Under the pieces are notes generated by a model, which made no database searches, was not told where the DNA came from, and saw nothing but the letters and a program-made list of their open reading frames with translations. From Burkholderiales bacterium (GTDB lineage Bacteria > Pseudomonadota > Gammaproteobacteria > Burkholderiales > Burkholderiaceae_C), in contig JACPOK010000019.1 in the NCBI GenBank assembly GCA_016191525.1, positions 620,001-684,000 of the forward strand: a stretch of 64,000 nt of DNA, read 5' to 3'. Positions 23,007 through 31,197 of this stretch are shown here, piece after piece (the first letter of the stretch is position 1; each line of letters begins with the position of its first letter). The position numbers were made by a program, and so were the translations under genes.

Positions 23007-24050
23007 TCAGGCCAGCCACGGGCAGAGCACAACCGTGGTCGTGTTCTTCATGGGGTTGTCGGCGCCGTTGGCCAGGCGTTCGACCGTGACGCATTCCAGG
23101 GCCTTCTTCCAGTTCGAGGGGCCGACCAGGAAGATGTTGGGCTTGACGTTCAGCGGGTTGCCGTTGTCTGCCTTGAAGCCCACCATCGCCGTGTAGGCGG
23201 TGGTGTACACGTCGATGTCGATCGCCTGCTTGCTGCCGTAGGCCATCTGCCAAAGGCCATAGCCGACGTTCAGGCGGGCATCGGAGCCGAAGACGAATTC
23301 GTCGCGCTTGAAAACGTTTTCGTCTTCCAGCGACGTGAGGGCCACGAAGTTGTAGTCCCGGCGCTTCTGGAGAATCATCGGCTTGATGACCTTGGTCGTG
23401 TCCAGCAAAAACCAGGCTGCGCCGGAACCGCCGCCGAAGTTGCTCACACTGACTTCCGCGCCTTGCTGGCCCACCGGGTGGTCGGTGTCGATGAAGTACT
23501 GGCCGTCAAAGCACGGCGTCGAGAAGCCGGCCAGCAGGGCCGTGAAGATCAGCGAGTCGGGGTGCAACGCCGCGTCCTGGCCCATCTGCGCCATCATCGG
23601 AGAGAAGATTCCGTAGCTGTCATCTTCGATGTTGTCGCGCGGAACGGCCACCGTGTTCTCGAACTTCTTGTTCTTGATGCTGTAGCCGTGGGTCTTCAGG
23701 TTCTGGTACTGCCGCTCGCCAAGCCACTCGCGGAACTTGGTGTTCATGCCCAGCCAGCCGTACTCTTCAGTGCCGGTCGTGGATGGGACCAGCGTCGCGA
23801 TCTGCGACCACATCGGCTGCGCGGTGCCGAGCGCGCTCTTGAACGCCGCGTTGAAAGCGGTGAACATCGTGCGCAGGTTGGCGCTGTTGATCACCAAGCC
23901 GCCGAAGGTCAGCAGGCTCAGGGCGTTCGCGGCGTCACCGTCGAGCCGCAGGGCGGATTGCGCGCTGGGCGCCGCCACACCGGCCGCCATCGCAGCGCCT
24001 GCCAGGCAGGCGACTGCCAGGCCGATCACAAGGGAGAGGGTTCGTTTCAT
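23007..24050 (-). CDS. major capsid protein (Mu T/gp34 family) with signal-like N-terminus
   Basis: A 347-residue capsid protein. From about residue 53 the family pattern is clear: NSANLRTMFTAFNAAFKSAL, SQIATLVPSTTGTEEYGWLG, FREWLGERQYQNL, HGYSIKNKKFE, and PCFDGQYFIDTDHPVG. Ahead of it stand about 50 extra residues that begin like a Sec signal peptide: basic MKRTLSLV, a hydrophobic GLAVACLAGAAMAAG run and an AxA-type site. GGAG at 6 bases upstream supports the ATG at 24050; the alternative GTG near residue 53 has no ribosome-binding site. Capsid proteins act in the cytoplasm, so the leader is unexpected. It could be removed during head maturation. Confidence 0.93.
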   Translation of the reverse strand: MKRTLSLVIGLAVACLAGAAMAAGVAAPSAQSALRLDGDAANALSLLTFGGLVINSANLRTMFTAFNAAFKSALGTAQPMWSQIATLVPSTTGTEEYGWLGMNTKFREWLGERQYQNLKTHGYSIKNKKFENTVAVPRDNIEDDSYGIFSPMMAQMGQDAALHPDSLIFTALLAGFSTPCFDGQYFIDTDHPVGQQGAEVSVSNFGGGSGAAWFLLDTTKVIKPMILQKRRDYNFVALTSLEDENVFKRDEFVFGSDARLNVGYGLWQMAYGSKQAIDIDVYTTAYTAMVGFKADNGNPLNVKPNIFLVGPSNWKKALECVTVERLANGADNPMKNTTTVVLCPWLA

Positions 24051-24073
24051 GTTTACTCCGAGAGTTGAGGGGG

Positions 24074-24487
24074 TTAGACGAACTCGATCCAGACGCCCTG
24101 GGCATCCACATCGCGAATCTTTCCGGCCTTGCTGCGCGTGCCGGTGGCGTCGGTCAGGGCGACGGTCTGGTCATCGACTACGTAGCAGTCCTTGCCGATG
24201 TCATCCAGCGCGATCAGATCGCCGCTGGCGCTGTTGCCGAAGCGGAACCAGCCTTCGCGATCCACCGAGATGCGCAGATCGCCAGCCGCCCCGGCCGAGT
24301 TGTCCACGGTTTCCTTCGCGGCGCCAACAGCGACAAGCGTCGTTGCGGCCGCGCCTTTGGTGGCGTAGCCAGTGGCCGTGCTGATGCACACCAGCGATCC
24401 GGCCCAAATCTTGATCGCCGCCATTGCGTAGCTGGCTCCATTGCCTGCCCGCCGTTGGGTGTCGCGTTCTGCAGTAAGTGCTGCCAT
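24074..24487 (-). CDS. head decoration-like protein
   Basis: A 137-residue beta-rich protein: GSLVCISTATGYATKGAAAT, GAAGDLRISVDREGWFRF, DDIGKDCYVVDDQTVAL, then a VWIEFV end. The pattern resembles DUF2190-type capsid cement proteins, which lie between scaffold and capsid genes in many phages. AGGAG precedes the ATG by 4 bases. The identity is inferred from position and strand pattern. Confidence 0.65.
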   Translation of the reverse strand: MAALTAERDTQRRAGNGASYAMAAIKIWAGSLVCISTATGYATKGAAATTLVAVGAAKETVDNSAGAAGDLRISVDREGWFRFGNSASGDLIALDDIGKDCYVVDDQTVALTDATGTRSKAGKIRDVDAQGVWIEFV

Positions 24488-24509
24488 GTTTGCTCCTGGT
24501 AGTTGAGGC

Positions 24510-25115
24510 TTAGGTGCCGGCCGAAGCCAGTTCCTTGCGGGTTTTGAGGAAATCCTCGCGGGCGATGCCCGTGGCACTGCACACGGCGATTTCTTCCGCG
24601 CTGAGCGTGTCGCCACCGCCCTGGTCCAGGTTCGTCTTGTCGGTCTGGCGCAGACCAGCCAAGGCAGGGTTGGCGGGCGTCTTCTCGATCAGCGCGCGCA
24701 GCTGGGCGACGTCGGCCTTGCCGATGTTTCGCCACACGTCCGCGACCACTCCCGCGCACTTGCCATCAGCAGTGGCCTTTTCGATCAGCTCATCCACTTC
24801 GCGGCCAACGCCTTTGGCCGACAGCGCGACAACTTGCTCGTTGAGCTTGTTGAAGTTCTCGACGCTGACCCACTTGGCCGGATCGGGCTCGCCGCCGGCA
24901 GCGGCCTTGTCGGCCTTGGCCTTCAGCGCGCCGATCGCCGTGCAGGCGGTGGCGCCATCGGTGGTCTCTGCCACGCCCAGGCTCTTGAGAATGGCGGTCA
25001 AGTCGGACCGGGGGGCTTTCAGGGCGGTAAGAGCAGCCGTGGCTTGCGCCTCGGTGGTCGTGTCGTTCGCCGGCAGGCCCAAGCCTTCCAGCAGTGCTTT
25101 CAAAATCGCATTCAT
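24510..25115 (-). CDS. head scaffolding protein, in-frame internal start (Mu Z-like)
   Basis: Within the protease gene, ATG at 25115 (codon 176, MNAILKALLEG) has GGAG 9 bases upstream. It begins the 201-residue C-terminal half, a helical, Lys/Ala/Glu-rich segment. In Mu the I gene likewise contains a separately translated scaffold (Z). The protease-scaffold arrangement here is therefore expected. Confidence 0.7.
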   Translation of the reverse strand: MNAILKALLEGLGLPANDTTTEAQATAALTALKAPRSDLTAILKSLGVAETTDGATACTAIGALKAKADKAAAGGEPDPAKWVSVENFNKLNEQVVALSAKGVGREVDELIEKATADGKCAGVVADVWRNIGKADVAQLRALIEKTPANPALAGLRQTDKTNLDQGGGDTLSAEEIAVCSATGIAREDFLKTRKELASAGT

Positions 25116-25640
25116 CGGTTCGTTCTCCGGGTCGGTTGAAAATTCAGCGTTGAGCCGAGCCACGCGCTCTTGCGCGACAGCGTTCAGCTCCATCAGGTCG
25201 GGGTAGTTGGTCAGCGCGGCCATAAGCAGGTCCGTCACTTCGCCGGTCTTGCCGTCGTATGCAATGACCGGGCTGATGTAGGCGTATTCGTCCGCCTCAA
25301 TCATTTGTTTGGCACGCGCCGTCCACGCCGTGTTCAGCGAGTACAGGCCATCGCCATCACGCCACTCGAACTTATGCGTCCAGCCAGAAGCAGGGGCGGG
25401 CTGTCCGTTTTTCTCGGCCATCAGCGCCTGGTGTTCGTAGTCCAGGTTGAAGCGAGTCTTGACGTGTCGCGCATTCAGCTTGGCGGCCAGCGCGCGGCCA
25501 GCGTCGTTAGAAAACTTCCATGTGAGTCCCTTTCCTGGGCGGCCGTCGCGGCCGACGAACTCGCCGAAAGGCACGAGCTGTGTGTCAGGCGAAGCCTTCA
25601 GCGGCAGTGCCGCGAGAAGTGCGATGAGGGTGTTCTTCAT
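24510..25640 (-). CDS. head maturation protease/scaffold (Mu I-like)
   Basis: A 376-residue protein. The N-terminal half has the Mu I-type protease landmarks: QLVPFGEFVGRDGRPGKGLTW, NLDYEHQALMAEKNG with the likely active-site His, APASGWTHKFEWRDG, and YAYISPVIAYDG with the catalytic Ser region. The C-terminal half from Met176 is a scaffold. It processes head proteins during capsid maturation. A GAGGA site is 11 bases before the start. A CTAGATAAAG...-type dyad lies 42 bases upstream. Confidence 0.88.
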   Translation of the reverse strand: MKNTLIALLAALPLKASPDTQLVPFGEFVGRDGRPGKGLTWKFSNDAGRALAAKLNARHVKTRFNLDYEHQALMAEKNGQPAPASGWTHKFEWRDGDGLYSLNTAWTARAKQMIEADEYAYISPVIAYDGKTGEVTDLLMAALTNYPDLMELNAVAQERVARLNAEFSTDPENEPMNAILKALLEGLGLPANDTTTEAQATAALTALKAPRSDLTAILKSLGVAETTDGATACTAIGALKAKADKAAAGGEPDPAKWVSVENFNKLNEQVVALSAKGVGREVDELIEKATADGKCAGVVADVWRNIGKADVAQLRALIEKTPANPALAGLRQTDKTNLDQGGGDTLSAEEIAVCSATGIAREDFLKTRKELASAGT

Positions 25641-25681
25641 TGAACGGTCATCCTCGCGCGATGGCCTGCAGCCAAGCTAGA

Positions 25682-25693
25682 TAAAGCCCTTTA
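25682..25693. promoter_or_regulatory. TAAAGNNCTTTA dyad upstream of head protease gene
   Basis: TAAAGCCCTTTA within a unit of CTAGA, dyad, CTGC (25677-25697). It is nearly identical to the unit at 33193-33213 and lies 42 bases upstream of the protease start. Confidence 0.5.
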
Positions 25694-25699
25694 CTGCTT

Positions 25700-26458
25700 T
25701 CATTGGCCGGGTGCATCTAGCCTCCCCTGCAGCAGCCTCTCCAGGTGCGCGCGGCGCCCGCCTGGCGGATAGTTGAAAGCCGGGTCCACGCCGGCCGGTA
25801 CTTGCGAGATCTCGCCGGTCCTGGGGTTGGTGTACGGCCGCATCACCTCGGGCGGTGCATTGCCCACCTTCAGGCCGGCGCGCTCCAACGTGCGGGCGTT
25901 GTGCTGGATCACGCCGCACTTGCAACCCCACCGCTTCACCGGCATGTGGTTCTGCCACCAGGGGTGGTCCACCGCCAGCACGATGCCGACATAAGCCAGG
26001 TGATCGGCGGCAGGGTGCGCCGACGCGGTGTGCGCGTATTCCAGCAGCCCGAACAGCACCTTGTTGCCCTGGATGCGCTCCCACTGGCCTTCGCTGTGCG
26101 CCATCGCCAGGTTGGTGTCGAAGATGCGCGCCAGGCGGCGCGGCCCCACCTCGATCGTCTTGATCTCGCCGCCATCAGGGTCGATGGCTTCCACCTTGCC
26201 CCACCAGCCCTTTGCCACCAGGCGGGGCTTCAGCTCGCGTTGGAAGGTGGCGAAGGTTTCGCCGTCATCCAGGGCCTGCTGCAGCAGCTCCCGGATGTCC
26301 TCCAGGATGTCCAGCCGCATCACCTTGGCGACCGTGAACATGGCCTGGTGCTCCTGCTGCCAGACGTCCCGAAAATCGAAGCCGATGCGGTAGCCCTTCT
26401 GTCGGAAAAAGGCGATCGCTTCGGCCGGTGGCAGTGGTTTGAGCCGGATTTCAGGCAT
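25700..26458 (-). CDS. head morphogenesis protein (Mu F/gp30-like)
   Basis: A 252-residue minor head protein of the SPP1 gp7/Mu F type. LPPAEAIAFFRQKGYRIGFD is the usual start, then a helical body. The conserved C-terminal box is visible: IFDTNLAMAHSEGQWERI, YAHTASAHPAADHLAY, HPWWQNHMPVKRWGCKCGV. The last, with its Cys pair, is the family signature. It takes part in procapsid assembly. The ATG at 26458 overlaps the end of the small gene upstream. Confidence 0.9.
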   Translation of the reverse strand: MPEIRLKPLPPAEAIAFFRQKGYRIGFDFRDVWQQEHQAMFTVAKVMRLDILEDIRELLQQALDDGETFATFQRELKPRLVAKGWWGKVEAIDPDGGEIKTIEVGPRRLARIFDTNLAMAHSEGQWERIQGNKVLFGLLEYAHTASAHPAADHLAYVGIVLAVDHPWWQNHMPVKRWGCKCGVIQHNARTLERAGLKVGNAPPEVMRPYTNPRTGEISQVPAGVDPAFNYPPGGRRAHLERLLQGRLDAPGQ

Positions 26459-26657
26459 CCAGACCCCCAAAACCCGGGCAACGGCCGAGCTTGGAAACGC
26501 CCGACGACCCCTTTAAAGCCCGTTTAACAGCCGCGATCGCGGCGGCGCTGGCACGACCGGGGCCACTTTCTACCAAGAGCGCCCAAACGCCCGATTTCGG
26601 GCCTTGTCGGGCAAAACCCACAGCCAGCGCGGCTTTCCGGGCGGTTTCCTGCTTCAT
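26451..26657 (-). CDS. small hypothetical protein between portal and gp30
   Basis: A 68-residue basic, Ala/Gly-rich frame. Its ATG overlaps the portal stop (ATGA) and its stop overlaps the gp30 start by 8 bases. It fills a gap that otherwise holds no gene. No family recognised. An imperfect TTTAAAGCCCGTTTAA lies within it and may be a regulatory sequence instead, so coding status is uncertain. Confidence 0.45.
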   Translation of the reverse strand: MKQETARKAALAVGFARQGPKSGVWALLVESGPGRASAAAIAAVKRALKGSSGVSKLGRCPGFGGLDA

Positions 26658-28288
26658 TTTTCAGCAGCGGGCTTGGCGACCCGGTTCAGCCGACCCCAGA
26701 TTCGGGCCGCAAAGCTACCCCTGGCCAGGAGATCGACCAGCTGGCCGTCCGGGATCGCGGCCAGGCCGGCCTCCAGCGCCTGGCTGAAGTCCTCGAAGCT
26801 GGTGGCGGCAGCCAGCGCGGCCTGCACCGGATCGACGAGCTCGCCCATGCCGCCCTGCCACTCGGCCAGCATGTCCTCGGACAGCACGTCCAGTTCGTCA
26901 GGCGGCGCCTGGTCGCCAGCCTGGGCCCTGAGCCTGGCACGCTTCGACGGCGCGGCAGGGTCTGGCTCCTGGTCAGCTGGTGCAGCTGCAGGCGCCGCCT
27001 TCGCCGCAACCAGGATGTCCTTGTCGCCTTCGTCGGCCTCGGGAATTTTCAGCTTGTCGTGCGCCCAGCTGCGCTTGATGCGCATGCCCAGTGATACCAG
27101 TTTGGGTATCGAGTCGGCGTACAGCTTGACGTCTTCGGGCTCCTGGGTGTCGAACACCAGGCGCGGGCAGCGGCGTATGTCCGTCACGCCTTTGTTGATC
27201 GCCAGGATCGGGTAGATCAGGTGGTTGGTGACCGTCCCCTCCAACTGGCGCGCGTCCGCTTCCAGGATATCGTGGCGCACTTCGTTGTGAATCTTGCCCA
27301 GCGCCTGTGTGCCGTGCTCGCCTTCACCGCTGGTCAGCGTGCCGCCCAGGACCACCTTGGAGATGATCCTCTCCATGTGGGAGATCATCGCCTCGAACGC
27401 TTTGTTGTCTCCCTTGGCCGCTTCCTTGAAGTCGATCAGCATGCCCTCGGGAATGATTGCGGCCGCGTCGTGCCCGATGCCCACCACGGCGCGCAGTAAG
27501 GTGGCCTTGTCTTCCTTCGTCGCCGTGGGGCTGTACGTGCCCACGCGCAACGGCAGGCCGTAGATTTCCAGGAACTCGGCCAAGTCACGCACGGCGTAGT
27601 TCTTGAAGATGAAGGGCCACACCAACATGCGGAAGAGGCCGCTGCGCGCGACATAGCCGCTGCGGGATTTGTGCCGGTGCAGCACCCAGCCGAACGGCCA
27701 CAGCTCCTGGCCGTCCGCACTTTCGTCGCGCAGGCGCAGCTCGTTCCGATCGGCGCCCGGAGTTTTTGGCGTGGTGAACCAGGCTTGCGGCCGGTGCGTT
27801 GCCCGCAGCGGCATCTTCATGCCGTCGCGGTTTCCCCATTCCAGCTCCAGCGCCGAAAAGCCGTGGCCGATGCCATCGGTCAGGTCGAGCAACACGTCCG
27901 AGAAGTCGCCCTGTGGCTCGCCTGGCGATCGCGGCGGCGTCTGCATGCCCAACAGCGCGGCCTTTGCAAAGGCCGCGAGTTCTTCCTCGGCCGGTGTCGC
28001 GTCCTCAGGCGCAGCCACATCCCAATCCAGGCCCTGCAGCGCCAGGCGCCGGGTCTGCATCACGCTGAAGATGTGACCATCCTTCTCTTCGATGTCCTGG
28101 AACAACTCGTGCTGCGCGATCAGGTCACCTTGCTCGGCGGCCTGCAGGATGCGAGCGAGCTTGGGCGGCGTAAGCCCTCGGCTCGGATGGTTTTCAAACT
28201 CGGAGCGCAGCTGCATGAGCTTGGACGTCTGCGGCTCGCGCAGCGCGTCCTTCTCGAAAGGCAAACCCCGGTGGTCAAGGATGGTCAT
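26654..28288 (-). CDS. portal protein (Mu gp29, DUF935)
   Basis: A 544-residue portal of the DUF935 family. The unmistakable GLTPPKLARILQAAEQGD and EKDGHIFSVMQTRRLALQGL stretches stand near the start. HGFSALELEW and a WPFIFKNYAVRDLAEFLEIYG core follow, and then ERIISKVVLGGTLTSG. The dodecameric portal forms the DNA entry channel at one capsid vertex. The ATG at 28288 begins MTILDHRGLPF; a longer frame upstream is shadow of the terminase gene. Confidence 0.95.
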   Translation of the reverse strand: MTILDHRGLPFEKDALREPQTSKLMQLRSEFENHPSRGLTPPKLARILQAAEQGDLIAQHELFQDIEEKDGHIFSVMQTRRLALQGLDWDVAAPEDATPAEEELAAFAKAALLGMQTPPRSPGEPQGDFSDVLLDLTDGIGHGFSALELEWGNRDGMKMPLRATHRPQAWFTTPKTPGADRNELRLRDESADGQELWPFGWVLHRHKSRSGYVARSGLFRMLVWPFIFKNYAVRDLAEFLEIYGLPLRVGTYSPTATKEDKATLLRAVVGIGHDAAAIIPEGMLIDFKEAAKGDNKAFEAMISHMERIISKVVLGGTLTSGEGEHGTQALGKIHNEVRHDILEADARQLEGTVTNHLIYPILAINKGVTDIRRCPRLVFDTQEPEDVKLYADSIPKLVSLGMRIKRSWAHDKLKIPEADEGDKDILVAAKAAPAAAPADQEPDPAAPSKRARLRAQAGDQAPPDELDVLSEDMLAEWQGGMGELVDPVQAALAAATSFEDFSQALEAGLAAIPDGQLVDLLARGSFAARIWGRLNRVAKPAAEK

Positions 28289-28304
28289 GGATGGGGGCTC
28301 CGGA

Positions 28305-29960
28305 TTACCAGGCGCCTGCCTGGCTGTGATGAACGTCGTCGTCCTGGTCACCGGTCGGTCCATCCCATCGGTTGGACCGCGAAGGTGCGGCCTGGTACGC
28401 GTAGTCGGTGCCGCCCGCCAGGCTGCGGCTGGCATGCCAGGCCATCGCGCCCGCGATGAAGGTGTCGCCGTGTCGCTTGCGCTTTTGCGCATCCTGTTGG
28501 CGCAGCTCCGGGATCTGGGGCACACCCTTGATCACGCGCGGCACGCGGTGATCGGCCAGCACGTCCGCGTCCATAGGCAGCTCGATCAGCTCGTCCTCGA
28601 ACGCGGCCTTGTAGGGCGGCAGGTTCTCCAAGTACCAGGGCAGAGTGGCCTGGATCATCAGGATGCGCGTGGCGCCGTAACGCTGCGCCGTCTGCTCGGA
28701 CATCTGCATGCCCAAGCCGCGCGCATCGAGCGCTGCGCCTACGAACCGCGGCAGCCGATCCATGATGTACCAGAGCACCTGCAGCTGCTGCTGAAATGGC
28801 ATGCCGCGCAGCTCCACGATGAAGGGGATGCGGCGCTTCAGATCGCGGAACTGGACCAGCGGCGCGAAGGCAGACAGGTCGCTTATGCGCGCGAAGTCGG
28901 CGCCCAGGAAGCTGGTCACATCGCGCAGCTGGCGCAGCTCATCGAGCAGCGGCTTCAAGGTTTCCTCACACCAGTCGAGGATCACGCCCTTGCGCTGATA
29001 CTCCGGCTCGAAGGTGAACTCCGGCTTACGCTGGTCGCGCACCACGGGCCAGCCCTTGCGCATGCTGCGCTCGATCAGGTCGCGCGTCAGGAAGGCGCCA
29101 GTGCCGTGCTTGGGCACACAATCCAGCTCCTCCTCGGCGTCGTCGCCATACTGGGCGCGAATCTCCGCTACCCACTCGGCCTCGCCCTCGGCGCTCCAGT
29201 CCTTGCCAGTGCGCGCGCAAACCGCGCGGTAAAGCCCTTCTCTGACGGCATCTGCAAAGGTGATGCGGTGCACGCTATAGGGCAAGCGACCGGCCCGCAC
29301 ATCCTTAATCAGCGTGTTGAACGGGTTGTCATCGCCGTTGTGCGTGCTGATGACGCGCACTTCGCCGCCCCAGATCAGCATCGCCATCGCCGCCTTCAAC
29401 AGCTCGGCCAGCGCCGTGTGGAATGCCGCTTCGTCGATGATCACGCGGCCCTGTTTGCCGCGCAAGCTGCGGGGGTTGGAAGTCAGCGCAGTGATGCGGT
29501 GGCCGCTCGCAAACTTGATGCTGTAGGTAAGGACGGACTGACGTTCGTCGCCATCCACAAAAATCTCGTCGGCCTCGCTGATCTCGGCCGCGAAGCCCTG
29601 CATGTGCTGAGCCCACTGCGCGCAATCGAGAATGAACTCGATCGCCATGTCCTTGTTGTAGCCGATATACCAGACATCCATGCCGCCATCGGCGACCGAC
29701 AGTGCGGCGCATTCCACCGCGTCTTCCGCCTCACCCCAGGACAAGCCAATACGCCGGCTCTTCTCGCAGACTTTGACCTTCGCCTTGTCGGAAACCCAGC
29801 GCGTCTGATAAAGGCAGAACACGCCAGGGTCGCGCTGTTCCTGGACGTAGTGCACCTGCTGCAGCAGCTCGGGATACGTGTCCTTCAGCGGCGGCAGGTT
29901 GACGGCAGGCGCAGGCTTCGCGGCCTTCGCCTTCGCGTGCGGCTTGGCGACAGCGCTCAC
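28305..29960 (-). CDS. terminase large subunit (Mu gp28)
   Basis: A 551-residue packaging ATPase/nuclease. Walker A-like KSRRIGLSWGEAED is at about 67-80, and Walker B GRVIIDEAAF at 171-180, followed by the coupling motif VISTHNGDDNPF. The nuclease part has FLGADFARISDLSAF, VGAALDARGLG and the final RHGDTFIAGAMA acidic residue. It cuts and packages phage DNA by headful, including flanking host DNA in Mu-like phages. It overlaps the small subunit by 4 bases. Confidence 0.95.
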   Translation of the reverse strand: MSAVAKPHAKAKAAKPAPAVNLPPLKDTYPELLQQVHYVQEQRDPGVFCLYQTRWVSDKAKVKVCEKSRRIGLSWGEAEDAVECAALSVADGGMDVWYIGYNKDMAIEFILDCAQWAQHMQGFAAEISEADEIFVDGDERQSVLTYSIKFASGHRITALTSNPRSLRGKQGRVIIDEAAFHTALAELLKAAMAMLIWGGEVRVISTHNGDDNPFNTLIKDVRAGRLPYSVHRITFADAVREGLYRAVCARTGKDWSAEGEAEWVAEIRAQYGDDAEEELDCVPKHGTGAFLTRDLIERSMRKGWPVVRDQRKPEFTFEPEYQRKGVILDWCEETLKPLLDELRQLRDVTSFLGADFARISDLSAFAPLVQFRDLKRRIPFIVELRGMPFQQQLQVLWYIMDRLPRFVGAALDARGLGMQMSEQTAQRYGATRILMIQATLPWYLENLPPYKAAFEDELIELPMDADVLADHRVPRVIKGVPQIPELRQQDAQKRKRHGDTFIAGAMAWHASRSLAGGTDYAYQAAPSRSNRWDGPTGDQDDDVHHSQAGAW

Positions 29961-30520
29961 TTCTTCGCCACCCCGCGAATCGTGTCTTGCCAGCTCTTGA
30001 TGGTTTCAGGGCTGACATTGGCCTTCTTGGCCTCCTTGGCGATCTCGCCGGCCACCTTCTCGGCGCGCGCCGCGATCAGCTTGCGCACAACCAGCTCCCG
30101 ATCGACCGCGAGCTTGTCCGCGCTCGCCATGTCCTTCATGGCCTTTGCCAGGAACATCAGGTCTTCGGGGCTCGCCTCCTCGATGCCGCCCATCGTCTTC
30201 CAGGAGATCAGACGCAGCAGCTCCAGCACCATGCGGCCCATCTGGCCTTCCGGCTCCTTGCCGATCTTCTCGACCCACACCGCCGCCATTTGGTTGGCCT
30301 TGATGTAGTCCTCCATCCGCTCTTTCGAGTTCTTCACGTAGCGGCCCACCGCCGATCGTGAAGCGTCACCGCCTTCCTCGGCGATGAGCTTCACGATCTG
30401 GTCGATGGTCAGTCGGCCTTCTCGGATGGCGGTGTCCACCGCATCCTTGATCTGCGGGTCCAACATCGTGATCGTGCTGGGGCGGGAAGGCTTGCGCTTA
30501 CGCAGTGTTTTATCGGCCAT
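29957..30520 (-). CDS. terminase small subunit-like protein (DUF3486, Mu gp27)
   Basis: A 187-residue DUF3486 protein. The basic start (RKRKPSRPSTITMLDP) is followed by a helix-turn-helix (LTIDQIVKLIAEEGGDASRSAVGRYVKN) suited to recognising the packaging site. A helical body (GRMVLELLRLISWKTMGG) and a Lys-rich end (ARAEKVAGEIAKEAKKANVS) complete it. ATG at 30520 is chosen as the family start; the upstream frame is not conserved. A GAAAGGCCTTTAC half-dyad precedes it. Confidence 0.92.
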   Translation of the reverse strand: MADKTLRKRKPSRPSTITMLDPQIKDAVDTAIREGRLTIDQIVKLIAEEGGDASRSAVGRYVKNSKERMEDYIKANQMAAVWVEKIGKEPEGQMGRMVLELLRLISWKTMGGIEEASPEDLMFLAKAMKDMASADKLAVDRELVVRKLIAARAEKVAGEIAKEAKKANVSPETIKSWQDTIRGVAKK

Positions 30521-30530
30521 TGAAAGGCCT

Positions 30531-30827
30531 TTACGGCGTCGGCCGCTTGACGCCAGGCACAGTCGCCCGGCCGGCCGCCACGTCGGCACCGCGCGCCGTC
30601 ATGGTGGCGATGGTCACATCACCAGCCGTGCGCGCGGTCACCAGGCCTTGCTCGGACAGCCAGGCGATGTCGGTCTTCACCTGGTCGTTGCTGGCGCTGT
30701 GGCCGTAGATCGAGTCCACCGCGTCGCGCAACAGGAAGGCGTTGGTGCTGTAGCCGGGCGTTTGGGCCAGCACCAACAGCAGGCTCAGTCGCCGGTCTTC
30801 GGCCAGGGCTTGTTGGAAGCTGCTCAT
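30531..30827 (-). CDS. small winged-helix-like phage protein (Mu gp26 position)
   Basis: A 98-residue protein with a winged-helix look: RLSLLLVLAQTPGYSTNAFL, then SNDQVKTDIAWLSEQGLVTA, and a short wing. It matches my memory of the VpaChn25_0724-type proteins of transposable phages, always placed just before the terminase. Role unknown, possibly DNA-binding in packaging. Overlaps its upstream neighbour by 4 bases. Confidence 0.75.
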   Translation of the reverse strand: MSSFQQALAEDRRLSLLLVLAQTPGYSTNAFLLRDAVDSIYGHSASNDQVKTDIAWLSEQGLVTARTAGDVTIATMTARGADVAAGRATVPGVKRPTP

Positions 30828-31180
30828 CGCTTGTCCAGCAGATGCCGGTAGATGATGTCGTTCTGATGCGCCATGCGCTCGACAGCCTTGGTCATGCCGT
30901 CGAACGCCGCCCGCATCGAAGCAACGCCCTCGCGCAGCTCGGCGATCTCTTCGCCGCTGGGCATGTGGTCCATGTTGGTTTCCAGCGCCGTGAGCCGGTC
31001 GTTCTGTCCTGCGTTGGCTTCCTCGCTGGCATGGATGAACGTCGCCAGCTCCTTCGCCAGTGCTTTAACCGACTCGGTGTTGCCGTCGTCCGCTTTGCGC
31101 AGATACAGCCAGGCGGCCAGCGCGGCATTGAACAGCCACTGCACCGCGAACAGCGTGATGTAGATGGCGGGCCAGTTCAT
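30824..31180 (-). CDS. DUF2730-family membrane-anchored protein (Mu gp25 position)
   Basis: A 118-residue protein with one N-terminal membrane helix (WPAIYITLFAVQWLFNAALA) followed by a long coiled-coil-like stretch. This is the DUF2730 layout found between lysis and terminase genes. ATG at 31180 has GGGAG close upstream. A GTG at 31201 that overlaps the Rz stop (GTGA) would add seven residues and cannot be excluded. Function unknown. Confidence 0.8.
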   Translation of the reverse strand: MNWPAIYITLFAVQWLFNAALAAWLYLRKADDGNTESVKALAKELATFIHASEEANAGQNDRLTALETNMDHMPSGEEIAELREGVASMRAAFDGMTKAVERMAHQNDIIYRHLLDKR

Positions 31181-31197
31181 GCTCCCAGGCTCAACGT

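Noticed and set aside
28092..30308. 738-codon open frame on the plus strand
   Set aside because: It lies antisense to the portal, terminase and DUF3486 genes, which have clear family motifs. Long antisense frames are expected at this GC content.
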